This document shows positions 15,970 through 23,813 of a DNA stretch of 64,000 nt, piece after piece. The translations under genes and the position numbers were made by a program. Below the pieces are notes generated by a model. It saw only the letters and a program-made list of their open reading frames with translations, was not told where the DNA came from and made no database searches. Numbering within the stretch: position 1 is the stretch's first letter; the number at the start of each line of letters is the position of its first letter. Source of the stretch: Alphaproteobacteria bacterium (GTDB taxonomy: Bacteria; Myxococcota_A; UBA796; GCA-2862545); assembly GCA_020632875.1 (NCBI GenBank), contig JACKET010000008.1, positions 124,001 to 188,000 on the forward strand. The letters run 5' to 3'.

Positions 15970-17159
15970 GCGAAGAGCGCGCCACACCGGGCCTCGGCCC
16001 GGTCCTGCTCACCGTCCTGCTCGACCTGCTCGGGTTCGGGCTCGTCATCCCGTTGCTCTCGTTCTACGCCGAAGACTACGGGGCGACAGGGCTGCAGGTC
16101 ACGATGCTGATGGCGGTGTACTCCATCGCCCAGTTCGTGATGGCGCCATTCTGGGGGGCCCTGTCCGACCGGGTGGGGCGGCGGCCCGTCATGCTCGTCT
16201 CGGTCGGGATGACCGCCGTGATGCTCACGGCGTTCGGCCTCGCCAACCAGCTGTGGCTGCTCTTCCTGTTCCGCACGCTGCACGGCGCGGCAGCGGCGAA
16301 CATCTCGACCGCCCAGGCCTACGTGGCGGACGTCACGACGCCCGAGAACCGGGCCCGCGGGATGGGCCTCATCGGCGCGTCGTTCGGCGTCGGCTTCACG
16401 CTCGGCCCGTGGATGGGCGGCGAGCTCTCGCAGTTCGGGTACGAAGCGCCGATCTTCCTCGCGGCGGCGCTGTCGGCCGTGAACTTCGTGTGGGTGCTGC
16501 TGCGCCTGCCCGAGTCCCACCCGCCCGGCGCCCAGGCCGACGCGACGCACCGCCGCACGCTCGACCCGAGCGCGCTGTTCGCGGGCATCCGCCACCCGGT
16601 CGTGGGCCTGTGCATCGCGCTCACCTTCGTCGCCGTGTTCGCGTTCGCGATGATGGAGGGCACCTTCGCGCTCGTCGCCGAGCACCGGTGGAGCATGAAC
16701 GCGGCCCAGGTGGGCCGGGTGTTCGGGCTCATCGGCATCATCGGCATCGTCATCCAGGGCGGGATGATCGGCCGCCTCACGAAGCGCTTCGGCGAGCCGC
16801 TGCTCGTCGGCGTCGGCTACGCGCTCAACGGCACGGGCCTCGCGATCCTCGCGGTCTCGCCGGGCGGGGCGTCGATGTGGCTGTCCTGCACGCTGCTCGC
16901 GTTCGGCAGCTCGCTCGCGAACCCGTCGCTGCAGTCCCTCATCAGCCGCGCTGCCTCGGCCGAAGACCAGGGCAAGGTGCTCGGGGTGAACCAGAGCTTC
17001 TCGGCCCTCGCGCGCGCCACGGCGCCGCAGACGGGCGGCCTGCTCTACACGTACTGGTTCGACGGCGGCGCGATGGCCGTGGGCGCGATCATGATGTTCA
17101 CGGCGCTGCTGCTCTCCATCCCGGCCACCCGTCGGGCGAAGAACGCGATGGTGGCGTAG
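15966..17159 (+). CDS. MFS transporter, TetA/drug-efflux-like
   Basis: The 397-aa protein has 12 predicted membrane segments and the major-facilitator motif A between helices 2 and 3 (GALSDRVGRRPVM), plus the motif-C-like GASFGVGFTLGPWMGG in helix 5 typical of drug/H+ antiporters. The opening LLTVLLDLLGFGLVIPLLSFYAED matches TetA-like 12-helix transporters. Export of a small hydrophobic compound across the inner membrane is the family role; the substrate is unknown. It is translationally coupled to the phosphatase and ends 4 bp from the convergent patatin gene. Confidence 0.88.
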   Translation: MSEERATPGLGPVLLTVLLDLLGFGLVIPLLSFYAEDYGATGLQVTMLMAVYSIAQFVMAPFWGALSDRVGRRPVMLVSVGMTAVMLTAFGLANQLWLLFLFRTLHGAAAANISTAQAYVADVTTPENRARGMGLIGASFGVGFTLGPWMGGELSQFGYEAPIFLAAALSAVNFVWVLLRLPESHPPGAQADATHRRTLDPSALFAGIRHPVVGLCIALTFVAVFAFAMMEGTFALVAEHRWSMNAAQVGRVFGLIGIIGIVIQGGMIGRLTKRFGEPLLVGVGYALNGTGLAILAVSPGGASMWLSCTLLAFGSSLANPSLQSLISRAASAEDQGKVLGVNQSFSALARATAPQTGGLLYTYWFDGGAMAVGAIMMFTALLLSIPATRRAKNAMVA

Positions 17160-17162
17160 CCG

Positions 17163-18578
17163 TCAGGCGTCGCGCAGGACCTCGATGGGGCGCATCATCT
17201 CGACGATGAACGGCATGTGCGGCGCGATGCGCTCCCGGCCCCAGCGCATCGCCGTCAGCGAGTCGCGCAGCGGCGGCACGAGGTTCATCGGCGACAGGGT
17301 TCGCGTGAAGTCGAGGTAGAAGTCCGCGAACTCGAGGTCGTCTTCGACGTTCGCCGAGCGCACGGCCTGCATCATCGGGTACCACCCGAGCTTGCGCGGG
17401 TTCGGCGCGAAGCAGTCGAGCGCGAGCACGAACGTGTTGCGGCGGCCGAACCGCCCCTGCACGACGCTCTCCCACGCGACGCGCGCGGGCACGTTGCTGA
17501 CCATGCCGCCCTCGCCGAGCCGCGTGATGCCGTGCTCGGCGTACAGCTGGTCGAGGATGCGCTTCATCCGCGGATCGTCGCGCAGCACGTCGTAGTGGAT
17601 GATGCCCGGGATGGCCGCGGAGAAGCCCGTCGCATCGAGGACGTCGAAGTCCTCGGTGCCCGGCGTGCGCCCCAGCACGACCTCTTTCAGCGCCTCGCGG
17701 CTCGACAGGAACTCGCGCAGCACGCCCATCGCCTTGAAGCCCGTGCGGACGCCGGCCCGCACGCCGAGCCGCTGCACGTCGTCTTCGAGCAGGTTCTCGT
17801 AGTAGTCGAGGTCGTGCTTCAGCGCGTCGACGGTGATGCCGGACGCGATGACGTACAGCGGGATGCCGAGGTCGGACAGCCACAACGGCCGGCCGTCCTC
17901 CGTGCGGAACATGGGGCCGAGCACGTGGCGGAGCTGCAGGCGGAGCGTCGCGGGCAGGCCGTAGCGGCTCTCGGTCTGGAACACCCGGAACACCTCGCCC
18001 CACGACAGGGCCCGCGCCGCGGCCACGAGCGGCGCGAAGTCGTAGCGGGCGCGACGGGCGCGGAACATCGACATCAGCCCGCCGATGCTCGTGCCGACCA
18101 TCAACGACGGCGCCAGGCCGTGCTTCTCGAGCATCTCGAAACACCCGGGGTACACGTACCCCGCGCCTCCCCCGCCTCCGCACGCTACGGCGAGCAGCCG
18201 GGTGGTGACCTCGGCCTCGAGGCTGTCGCGGTCGATGGGGAGGTGCTCGAGCAGGCTCGCGCGGGCCTGCCGCGTGCGCTGCACGACCTCGGGCATCAGG
18301 CGGGCGACCGCCCACAGCGAGCTCGCGCTCTCGAGGGGCCCGGAGAGCAGATCGCGGATCGCCCAGGCGTGGAGCTGGAGCGGACCGTCGACCTCGACGT
18401 CCTGCCCGTCGGCGCGCCGGACCGTCGTGAGCCGCGCGAACGACAGCGCGTAGCGCAGCGCCTGGACGATCGGCACCACGTCTTGATCGGGCTTCGCGAG
18501 GTACAGCCGCACCACGCGCGCCTCGAGCTTCTCGAACACCCGCCGCCGACGGGCCAGTCGCGGAGTCTCGGGGGTCAA
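17163..18578 (-). CDS. patatin-like phospholipase, 471 aa
   Basis: A helical N-terminal region of about 125 residues precedes a patatin domain. The oxyanion-hole Gly-rich stretch (ACGGGGGAGYVYPG, about 132-145) and nucleophile elbow GTSIGG (162-167, Ser164) are intact. The partner acid, usually Asp in DGG, appears as Glu in GEGGMVSNVP, an unusual dyad. The family cleaves acyl esters of membrane lipids. I chose TTG 18578 because it overlaps the helicase stop as TTGA and has GAGG at 7 nt; the alternative is GTG 39 nt downstream. It is the last gene of a four-gene minus-strand operon. Confidence 0.85.
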   Translation of the reverse strand: MTPETPRLARRRRVFEKLEARVVRLYLAKPDQDVVPIVQALRYALSFARLTTVRRADGQDVEVDGPLQLHAWAIRDLLSGPLESASSLWAVARLMPEVVQRTRQARASLLEHLPIDRDSLEAEVTTRLLAVACGGGGGAGYVYPGCFEMLEKHGLAPSLMVGTSIGGLMSMFRARRARYDFAPLVAAARALSWGEVFRVFQTESRYGLPATLRLQLRHVLGPMFRTEDGRPLWLSDLGIPLYVIASGITVDALKHDLDYYENLLEDDVQRLGVRAGVRTGFKAMGVLREFLSSREALKEVVLGRTPGTEDFDVLDATGFSAAIPGIIHYDVLRDDPRMKRILDQLYAEHGITRLGEGGMVSNVPARVAWESVVQGRFGRRNTFVLALDCFAPNPRKLGWYPMMQAVRSANVEDDLEFADFYLDFTRTLSPMNLVPPLRDSLTAMRWGRERIAPHMPFIVEMMRPIEVLRDA

Positions 18579-20980
18579 CCCGGGACCTCGGCGAAGAACC
18601 GCTCGACCCGGTCGGCCGGGGAGTCCGGTACCTCGACCTCCCACGCAGCAGGGAGGAGCTCGAGAACATCCCGCCACCGGAAGCGTCGCCCGACCAGCAC
18701 GACCGCGCCGCGGTCTTCGGGTCGCCGGATGAGCCTCCCGGCGGCCTGCACTACCCTCGTCAGTCCAGGCACGAGGGAAGCATACAGGAACCCCGCGTCG
18801 TAGCGGCTCTCGTAGAGCTCCTGGAGCAGGTCGCGCTCGAGCCCGACGGGAGGAAACGCAGGACCGCACACGATCACGGCGGAGAGCGCGCCCGGCGGGA
18901 GATCCACGCCCTCGGCGAAGATCCCGCCGAGCACCGCGGCGAGAACGACGCGGGACCCGTCGCCGCTGCCGAGCCGCGCGAGCCAGGCGGCACGGTCGGC
19001 CTCGCCGAGGTCCCGCGGCTGAACGAGCAGCTCGCGGCCCTCGAGATCCCAGCGCGAGGCGATGTCGGTGAGCATCTGGAAGGACGGGAAGTACACCGCC
19101 ACGTTGCCCGGAACGGCGCGGATGCAGTCCGCGACGAGCTCGGCGGTCGCCGGGGCATGGGCGATGCGGTCCTTGAAGGCCGTCGAGACGCGCGGGGCGA
19201 GCGCGACGAGCTGGCGCTCCGGCGGGAAGGGCGACGGCACGTCGAGCGTGACGAGCCGCTCGCCGTCGAGCCCGAGCAGGTCGCGGTAGAACTCCGTGGG
19301 CGTGACGGTCGCCGAGCAGCCCGCGAACCCGCCGAGGCGCGCGATCTGCGGCCCGAGCCACGCGCTCGGATCGAGGCAGCACAGCGCGACCGCCTCGTGC
19401 CGCGGCCGGCCGTCGACGATCGCGACGGTCTCTTCGCCCGCGTCGGCCAGCACGGTGTGGAAGCGGAGCACCGTGCGCGCGAGGTCGAGCCACGGGTCTT
19501 CGGGAACGTCGCCGAGCTCGGCCTTCAGGATGGCGTAGTCGAGCCCGACCTCCTCGATCCGGTCGGCGAGGTCCTCCCACACGTGGGCGTCGAGGTCTGC
19601 GACGCCCTCGCCGCCGCGCGCCGGGCCGACCACCTGGAGCTGCGCCTCGACGATGGCGTCCTCGACCTGCCGCGCGAGGAACGCGAAGGGCATGAACGCC
19701 GGACCCAGCCCCTCGAGCCACTCGCCGGCCTTCTTCGCGACCCGGGCGTCGATGCGCGGCGAGCGGTAGGCCCGCGCCCGGTCGACCAGCTGGTGCACCT
19801 CGTCCACCACGACGATCCACTTCCCGGGGTCGCCCTCGAAGAACTCCCGCAGCCGCGAGCCCGGGTCGAAGACGTAGTTCGCGTCCCCCACGACGACGTC
19901 CACGGCGTGGGTGAGGTCGCGGGCGAGCTGGTACGGACAGACCCCGAAGGACCGCCCGGCCTCCGCGAGCTCGACCCGGCCGGACCGGTTCTTCGCCATC
20001 GTCGCGGCGAGCCCGTGCTCGCGGACCTTGTCGAAGTACCGCTCCGCGAACCGGCACGCCTCCGGCCTGCACGAGACGACCGCCGCTCCGTCGCGCTCGT
20101 TGAGGCACACCTTGGCCCGCGCGTTCAGCGTGACGGCCCGCAGCGGCGTGCCGACGTCCGCGAGGCGCGCGAGCGTGCCCTCGACGACGGGCTGCTGCGT
20201 GGTGCGGCTGGTCGCCCAGAACACCTGGCGCCCCGACGCCAGCGCGACCTTCACCGCGGCGCTCAGGACGGCGGCGGTCTTCCCGAGGCCCGTCGGCGCC
20301 TGCACGAGGATCGGTCGGCCCGTGGTCAGCGCGTCCTCCACGGTGTCCACGACCTCGTCCTGGCCCGGGCGCCGCTCCGGGAAGGGCCAATGCACCGGGA
20401 TGCGCTCCCGCTCCGCCATCCACGCGAGGCGCCGCTCGCGCTCGGCGATCAGCTCGGCGAGGCGCTCCTCGACGCGCATCTCGACCTCGTCGGCCTCGAG
20501 GTACACGTCGAGCGTGTGACGCGAGCGGTCGGCGAGGCTGACGAACACGAGCCGCCCGCGCACCCGCGACGCGGGACGGTCGCGCTTCAGCATCCACAGG
20601 TAGATCTCGAGCTGCTCGACGTACTCGGGCCAGTCCGGCACGTCGGTGGCGTGCAGCCGGCTGGCGTCGAGCGCGGTGGACTTCACCTCCTCGACGATCC
20701 ACTGGCCTCCCGCATCGACGAGGCCGTCGACGCGGCCCTGGATCCGGACCGTCCAACCGTCGATCACCCGGGTGATCTCGAGCTGCACCTCACGCGTGAA
20801 GCCCGTGTCCTCGGACTCGCGCGCGGTCTGGTACTGCTGGTGCACCCACTGGCCCGCCGCGAGCCGGGCGCGGCTGCGGCGGACGACGTCGAGGGTCAGG
20901 TGCCCGCGCGGGGCGCCGCATTCGACGACGTCCCGAACGGACAGGGCGAGCGTACGCTCTGCGTCGTCGAACCGGAGCAA
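18575..20980 (-). CDS. PD-(D/E)XK nuclease fused to XPD/DinG-type helicase, 801 aa
   Basis: Residues 1-165 carry a Cas4/RecB-like nuclease signature: GRVDG (Asp85) and, 12 residues on, IVEEVK (Glu98-x-Lys100), with a QLEIYLWML helix after it. Residues 200-801 form an SF2 Rad3/XPD helicase: Walker A APTGLGKT (228-235), DEVHQL in place of DEAH, four Cys spaced like the iron-sulfur cluster (VCLNERDG..SCRPEAC..GVCPYQ), and a C-terminal AGRLIRRPEDRG motif VI. Expected role: 5'-3' unwinding coupled to DNA cleavage. TTG start; 4 bp after the upstream lipoprotein stop; TTGA overlap with the patatin. Confidence 0.88.
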   Translation of the reverse strand: MLRFDDAERTLALSVRDVVECGAPRGHLTLDVVRRSRARLAAGQWVHQQYQTARESEDTGFTREVQLEITRVIDGWTVRIQGRVDGLVDAGGQWIVEEVKSTALDASRLHATDVPDWPEYVEQLEIYLWMLKRDRPASRVRGRLVFVSLADRSRHTLDVYLEADEVEMRVEERLAELIAERERRLAWMAERERIPVHWPFPERRPGQDEVVDTVEDALTTGRPILVQAPTGLGKTAAVLSAAVKVALASGRQVFWATSRTTQQPVVEGTLARLADVGTPLRAVTLNARAKVCLNERDGAAVVSCRPEACRFAERYFDKVREHGLAATMAKNRSGRVELAEAGRSFGVCPYQLARDLTHAVDVVVGDANYVFDPGSRLREFFEGDPGKWIVVVDEVHQLVDRARAYRSPRIDARVAKKAGEWLEGLGPAFMPFAFLARQVEDAIVEAQLQVVGPARGGEGVADLDAHVWEDLADRIEEVGLDYAILKAELGDVPEDPWLDLARTVLRFHTVLADAGEETVAIVDGRPRHEAVALCCLDPSAWLGPQIARLGGFAGCSATVTPTEFYRDLLGLDGERLVTLDVPSPFPPERQLVALAPRVSTAFKDRIAHAPATAELVADCIRAVPGNVAVYFPSFQMLTDIASRWDLEGRELLVQPRDLGEADRAAWLARLGSGDGSRVVLAAVLGGIFAEGVDLPPGALSAVIVCGPAFPPVGLERDLLQELYESRYDAGFLYASLVPGLTRVVQAAGRLIRRPEDRGAVVLVGRRFRWRDVLELLPAAWEVEVPDSPADRVERFFAEVPG

Positions 20981-20984
20981 TCCG

Positions 20985-21266
20985 CTACTTGCGGGCTTCC
21001 AGGTACGCCTCGGTACGCTTCGGATCCTTGGCGATGTCGTACATCAGCGCCTCGAAATCCTCGGCGGACATCCCGGCCTCTTTCAGCGCCTCGTCGGCCT
21101 TGGACGCGTCGGCGGCGATGGCCTTGGCGACCTTCGCGGCCTTCTGCTCGGGCGTGTCGGAGGCGGGAGCGGGCTTGGGGGCCTCGGTGACCTTGGTGTC
21201 ACCGCCCATGCAGCCGAGCGTGAAGCCCACCGTGAGCGTGGCGATCAGCAACAGACGCGCGTTCAT
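20985..21266 (-). CDS. small lipoprotein, 93 aa
   Basis: A lipoprotein signal ends GFTLGC (Cys19). The mature part is a Pro-rich linker followed by a helical, Lys/Ala-rich segment with a DFEALMYDIAKDP core. The start overlaps the previous gene's stop (ATGA), and the helicase begins 4 bp after its own stop, so all four genes are likely one transcript. Function unknown; a periplasmic or outer-membrane location is inferred from the signal only. Confidence 0.75.
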   Translation of the reverse strand: MNARLLLIATLTVGFTLGCMGGDTKVTEAPKPAPASDTPEQKAAKVAKAIAADASKADEALKEAGMSAEDFEALMYDIAKDPKRTEAYLEARK

Positions 21267-21838
21267 CGGGCACCTCCGGGGCGGGTCATGCCGCCGCCGC
21301 CACCACCGGGCTTCGGCGCGGGACGCGTGCCACCGCCACCGGGCTTCGGCGCCGGGCCGGGGGCCGGGCGCGTGCCGCCGCCGGGACGGGTGATCCCGCC
21401 GGGCTTGATGCCGCCGGGACGGGTCATCGGGCCGGGCTTGGTCGTGGGATTGGGCTTGGTGGGCGCGGGGTCGGGCTTGGTGCTCGCGGCATCGGGGCCC
21501 TTGCCCTTGTGCTCGTGGGCCGCCTTGATCGCGGCGGCGAGGTCTTCACCGCGCAGGCCTTCGCTGATCTTGTCTTTCACGAGGTCGCCGAAATTGTCGA
21601 CGGGGCCGTGCTCTTTGACGAGGGGCGCCGCGGCTCCGAGGAGATCGGCCGTCTCACCGGCGCCGAGCTTGGCCTCTTTCGCCGCGTCGAGCGTGGCGAC
21701 GACCTGATCGGCGTCGAGCCCGCTGTCGCGGAGCTCTTGCGCCTTCATCGGCAGATCGGCGGCCTTCTTCAGGGCCTCGCCATCCGCCGCCAGCGCAGGA
21801 GCGCCGGCCAGAATGGCGAACATCAATAGGGAGCGCAT
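21263..21838 (-). CDS. exported protein with Pro/Gly-rich TRPGG tail, 191 aa
   Basis: ATG 21838, with GGAGGA upstream, gives a cleavable signal (MRSLLMFAILAGAPALA). The first half of the mature protein is helical (DLPMKAQELRDSGLDADQVV...). The last about 65 residues are low-complexity, with repeats of MTRPGG, ITRPGG, GTRPAPGPAPKPGG, a likely flexible or wall-interacting extension. First gene of the four-gene operon, divergent from ndh. No family recognised. Confidence 0.75.
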   Translation of the reverse strand: MRSLLMFAILAGAPALAADGEALKKAADLPMKAQELRDSGLDADQVVATLDAAKEAKLGAGETADLLGAAAPLVKEHGPVDNFGDLVKDKISEGLRGEDLAAAIKAAHEHKGKGPDAASTKPDPAPTKPNPTTKPGPMTRPGGIKPGGITRPGGGTRPAPGPAPKPGGGGTRPAPKPGGGGGGMTRPGGAR

Positions 21839-21966
21839 TCGTCCTCCTCCGGGGGGCGGCCCATTCAACCACGCAACGGGCCCGCAGCGCCAACCCCCAC
21901 CTGCCGCCGAGCAGTCCGCGATGGCTCCCCGGGTTCACGGGGTTTAGGGGGATCCACGGAGGTCGG

Positions 21967-23244
21967 ATGCGACACGTGGTGGTGCTGGGCGGCGGATTCG
22001 GAGGCCTGGCCGTCGCGCGCGGCCTCGCGGGCACCGACACCCGGATCACGGTGGTCGACCGCCGCAACCACCACCTGTTCCAGCCGCTGCTGTACCAGGT
22101 CGCCACCGCGTCGTTGGCGCCGTCCGACATCGCCGAGCCCATCCGCTCCATCCTGGCGCGCTCGAGCCACGCCGCCGTGCGGCTCGCCGAAGCCACGCGC
22201 ATCGACCTCCCCGGAAAGCGCGTGCGGATCGCAGCGGTCGAGGGCTCCGACGATCAGCCCTCGTGGCTCGAGTACGACTGGCTCGTCATCGCGCTCGGCG
22301 TCGAGCAGAGCTGGTTCGGCCAGACGGCCTGGGAAGAGGTGGCGCCCGGCCTGAAGACGCTGCGCGACGCGCTCGAGATCCGCCGCCGGATCCTGATGTC
22401 GTTCGAAGAGGCCGAGTGGACCGAAGACGACGCAGAGCGCCAGCGACTGCTGACCTTCGTCGTGGTGGGCGCCGGTCCCACGGGGGTCGAGCTCGCCGGC
22501 GCGATCGCCGAGATCGCGCTCACCACGTTCCGCCGCGACTTCCGGAACTTCGACACCCGCACCGCCCGGGTCGTGCTCGTCGAAGCGGGCCCCGCGGTGC
22601 TCGCCTCGTACCCCGAAGACCTGCGGGCGAAGGCGCGTGCCCAGCTCGAGGATCTCGGCGTCGAGGTCCGCCTGGGCAAGCCGGTGTCCGAGGTCGACGC
22701 GAACGGCGTGGTGGTCGACGGCGAGCGGATCCACGCCGCGACCGTGCTGTGGGCGGCGGGCGTGAAGGCCCCGGCCATCGCCGCGACGCTGGGGGTCGAG
22801 CAGGATCGCGCCGGGCGCATCGTGGTCGGGCCCGACGCGAGCGTGCCCGGCCATCCCGAGGTGTTCGCGGTCGGCGACATCGCGCACTTCGAGCAGGAGG
22901 GGGCACCCATCCCGGGCGTCGCGCCCGTCGCGATCGGCATGGGGCACCACGTGGCCGCCTGCATCCGCGCCGATCTCGGCGGTGGCACGCGCCCCACGTA
23001 CGCCTACAAGGACAAGGGCCAGATGGCGACGATCGGCCGGCGCCGCGCGGTGCTGCAGAGCGGCCGCTTCAAGGCGAGCGGCATGTTCGCCTGGCTCGCA
23101 TGGGTCTTCGTGCACCTGATGGTGCTCGTGACCTACCGCAACCGCCTGCTCGTCTTCATCAAGTGGGCGTGGGCGTGGCTCACGTACGAGCGCGCGTCGC
23201 GCCTCATCTGGCAGACCGAGAAGCCGCCGACGATCGAGGACTGA
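21967..23244 (+). CDS. ndh: type II NADH dehydrogenase
   Basis: NDH-2 passes electrons from NADH to quinone without pumping protons. The 425-aa protein has two dinucleotide folds: FAD site VVLGGGFGGLAVARGL at 5-20 and NAD site VVGAGPTGVELAG near 167. Conserved segments include NHHLFQPLLYQVATASL, LWAAGVKAP and the C-terminal VFAVGDIAHFE flavin motif. A hydrophobic/amphipathic C-terminal stretch (MFAWLAWVFVHLMVLV) would hold it on the inner membrane. GGAGG lies upstream of the ATG. A strong hairpin terminator follows the stop. Confidence 0.93.
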   Translation: MRHVVVLGGGFGGLAVARGLAGTDTRITVVDRRNHHLFQPLLYQVATASLAPSDIAEPIRSILARSSHAAVRLAEATRIDLPGKRVRIAAVEGSDDQPSWLEYDWLVIALGVEQSWFGQTAWEEVAPGLKTLRDALEIRRRILMSFEEAEWTEDDAERQRLLTFVVVGAGPTGVELAGAIAEIALTTFRRDFRNFDTRTARVVLVEAGPAVLASYPEDLRAKARAQLEDLGVEVRLGKPVSEVDANGVVVDGERIHAATVLWAAGVKAPAIAATLGVEQDRAGRIVVGPDASVPGHPEVFAVGDIAHFEQEGAPIPGVAPVAIGMGHHVAACIRADLGGGTRPTYAYKDKGQMATIGRRRAVLQSGRFKASGMFAWLAWVFVHLMVLVTYRNRLLVFIKWAWAWLTYERASRLIWQTEKPPTIED

Positions 23245-23251
23245 AACGAGA

Positions 23252-23285
23252 AGACCCCCGCCGTCGTGGGGACGGGCGGGGGTCT
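23252..23285. terminator. bidirectional hairpin terminator between ndh and the Cys-rich gene
   Basis: AGACCCCCGCC (23252-23262) and GGCGGGGGTCT (23275-23285) form a perfect 11-bp GC-rich stem with a 12-nt loop in the 60-bp gap between two convergent genes. No long U tract is present, so efficiency is uncertain, but position and symmetry fit a shared terminator. Confidence 0.75.
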
Positions 23286-23304
23286 GGGGAGAATCCGAAG
23301 AGGA

Positions 23305-23703
23305 TCAAGCCGCGGGCTTTTCCTTCTTCTTCTTCTTCTCCTTCTTCTTCTTCTTGTCGGCGTCGGCGTCGGTGGACTCCTCGGTCGACGCCGTCGTGGT
23401 GTCTTCCTTGCCTTCACAGCCGTCCTTCGCCTGGCACCCTTCGGTGCTGTCGGAGGTCGTCTGGGCGGTGGTGTCGTCCTTGGCTTCGCAGCCGTCCTTC
23501 GCCTCGCAGCCATCCTTGGCCGAGCAGGACTCGCTCGACTCGGTGGTCGACGCCTCGGTGGAGTCGTCGGTCGCGCTGCAGCCATTGCTCTCGGCGGAAT
23601 CCTCCGAGCCCGCGGTGCCGGCCAGAGCGGGCGTCGCGAGGGCGCCGGCCATGAGGCCCGCGAGGGCGCCCTTCAGCACGGCGTTCATCAGGGAATTCGA
23701 CAT
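23305..23703 (-). CDS. secreted Cys-rich repeat protein with poly-Lys tail, 132 aa
   Basis: A signal peptide (residues 1-28, ending ALATPALA) precedes a Ser/Thr/Asp/Glu-rich chain with six Cys (42, 60, 66, 72, 90, 96), five of them in repeats of C(S/E/Q)AKDGC. The last 20 residues are KKKKKEKKKKKEKPAA. GGAGG is 7 nt before the ATG. The Cys-x5-Cys repeat in a low-complexity exported chain resembles metal-binding or modified Cys-rich precursors only in general style; no DUF692-type maturation gene is adjacent. Metal binding is inference. It is divergent from the sulfatase-like gene. Confidence 0.8.
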   Translation of the reverse strand: MSNSLMNAVLKGALAGLMAGALATPALAGTAGSEDSAESNGCSATDDSTEASTTESSESCSAKDGCEAKDGCEAKDDTTAQTTSDSTEGCQAKDGCEGKEDTTTASTEESTDADADKKKKKEKKKKKEKPAA

Positions 23704-23719
23704 CGTGTCATCCTCCATT

Positions 23720-23757
23720 GGACCGGTCGTGGTCCACGGTGGCAGATCGTCTGCCAC
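23720..23757. promoter_or_regulatory. two inverted repeats in a divergent promoter gap
   Basis: GTGGCAG-ATCGT-CTGCCAC (23739-23757) is a perfect 7-bp inverted repeat with a 5-bp centre, the size of a dimeric repressor operator. A smaller repeat GGACC/GGTCC lies at 23720-23735. On the minus strand they stand upstream of the Cys-rich gene and could also form consecutive hairpins in its leader. They are between two divergent genes, so either could be controlled. Confidence 0.4.
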
Positions 23758-23813
23758 AACGCTCAACCGTTTCAAGCCCCCGGAATTCCATCCGTTCGAT
23801 AAAGAGGGCGTGG

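Noticed and set aside
15966..17159. Tetracycline resistance determinant
   Set aside because: TetA-like motif A is shared by many MFS drug:H+ antiporters; no adjacent TetR-type regulator, so no resistance claim is made.
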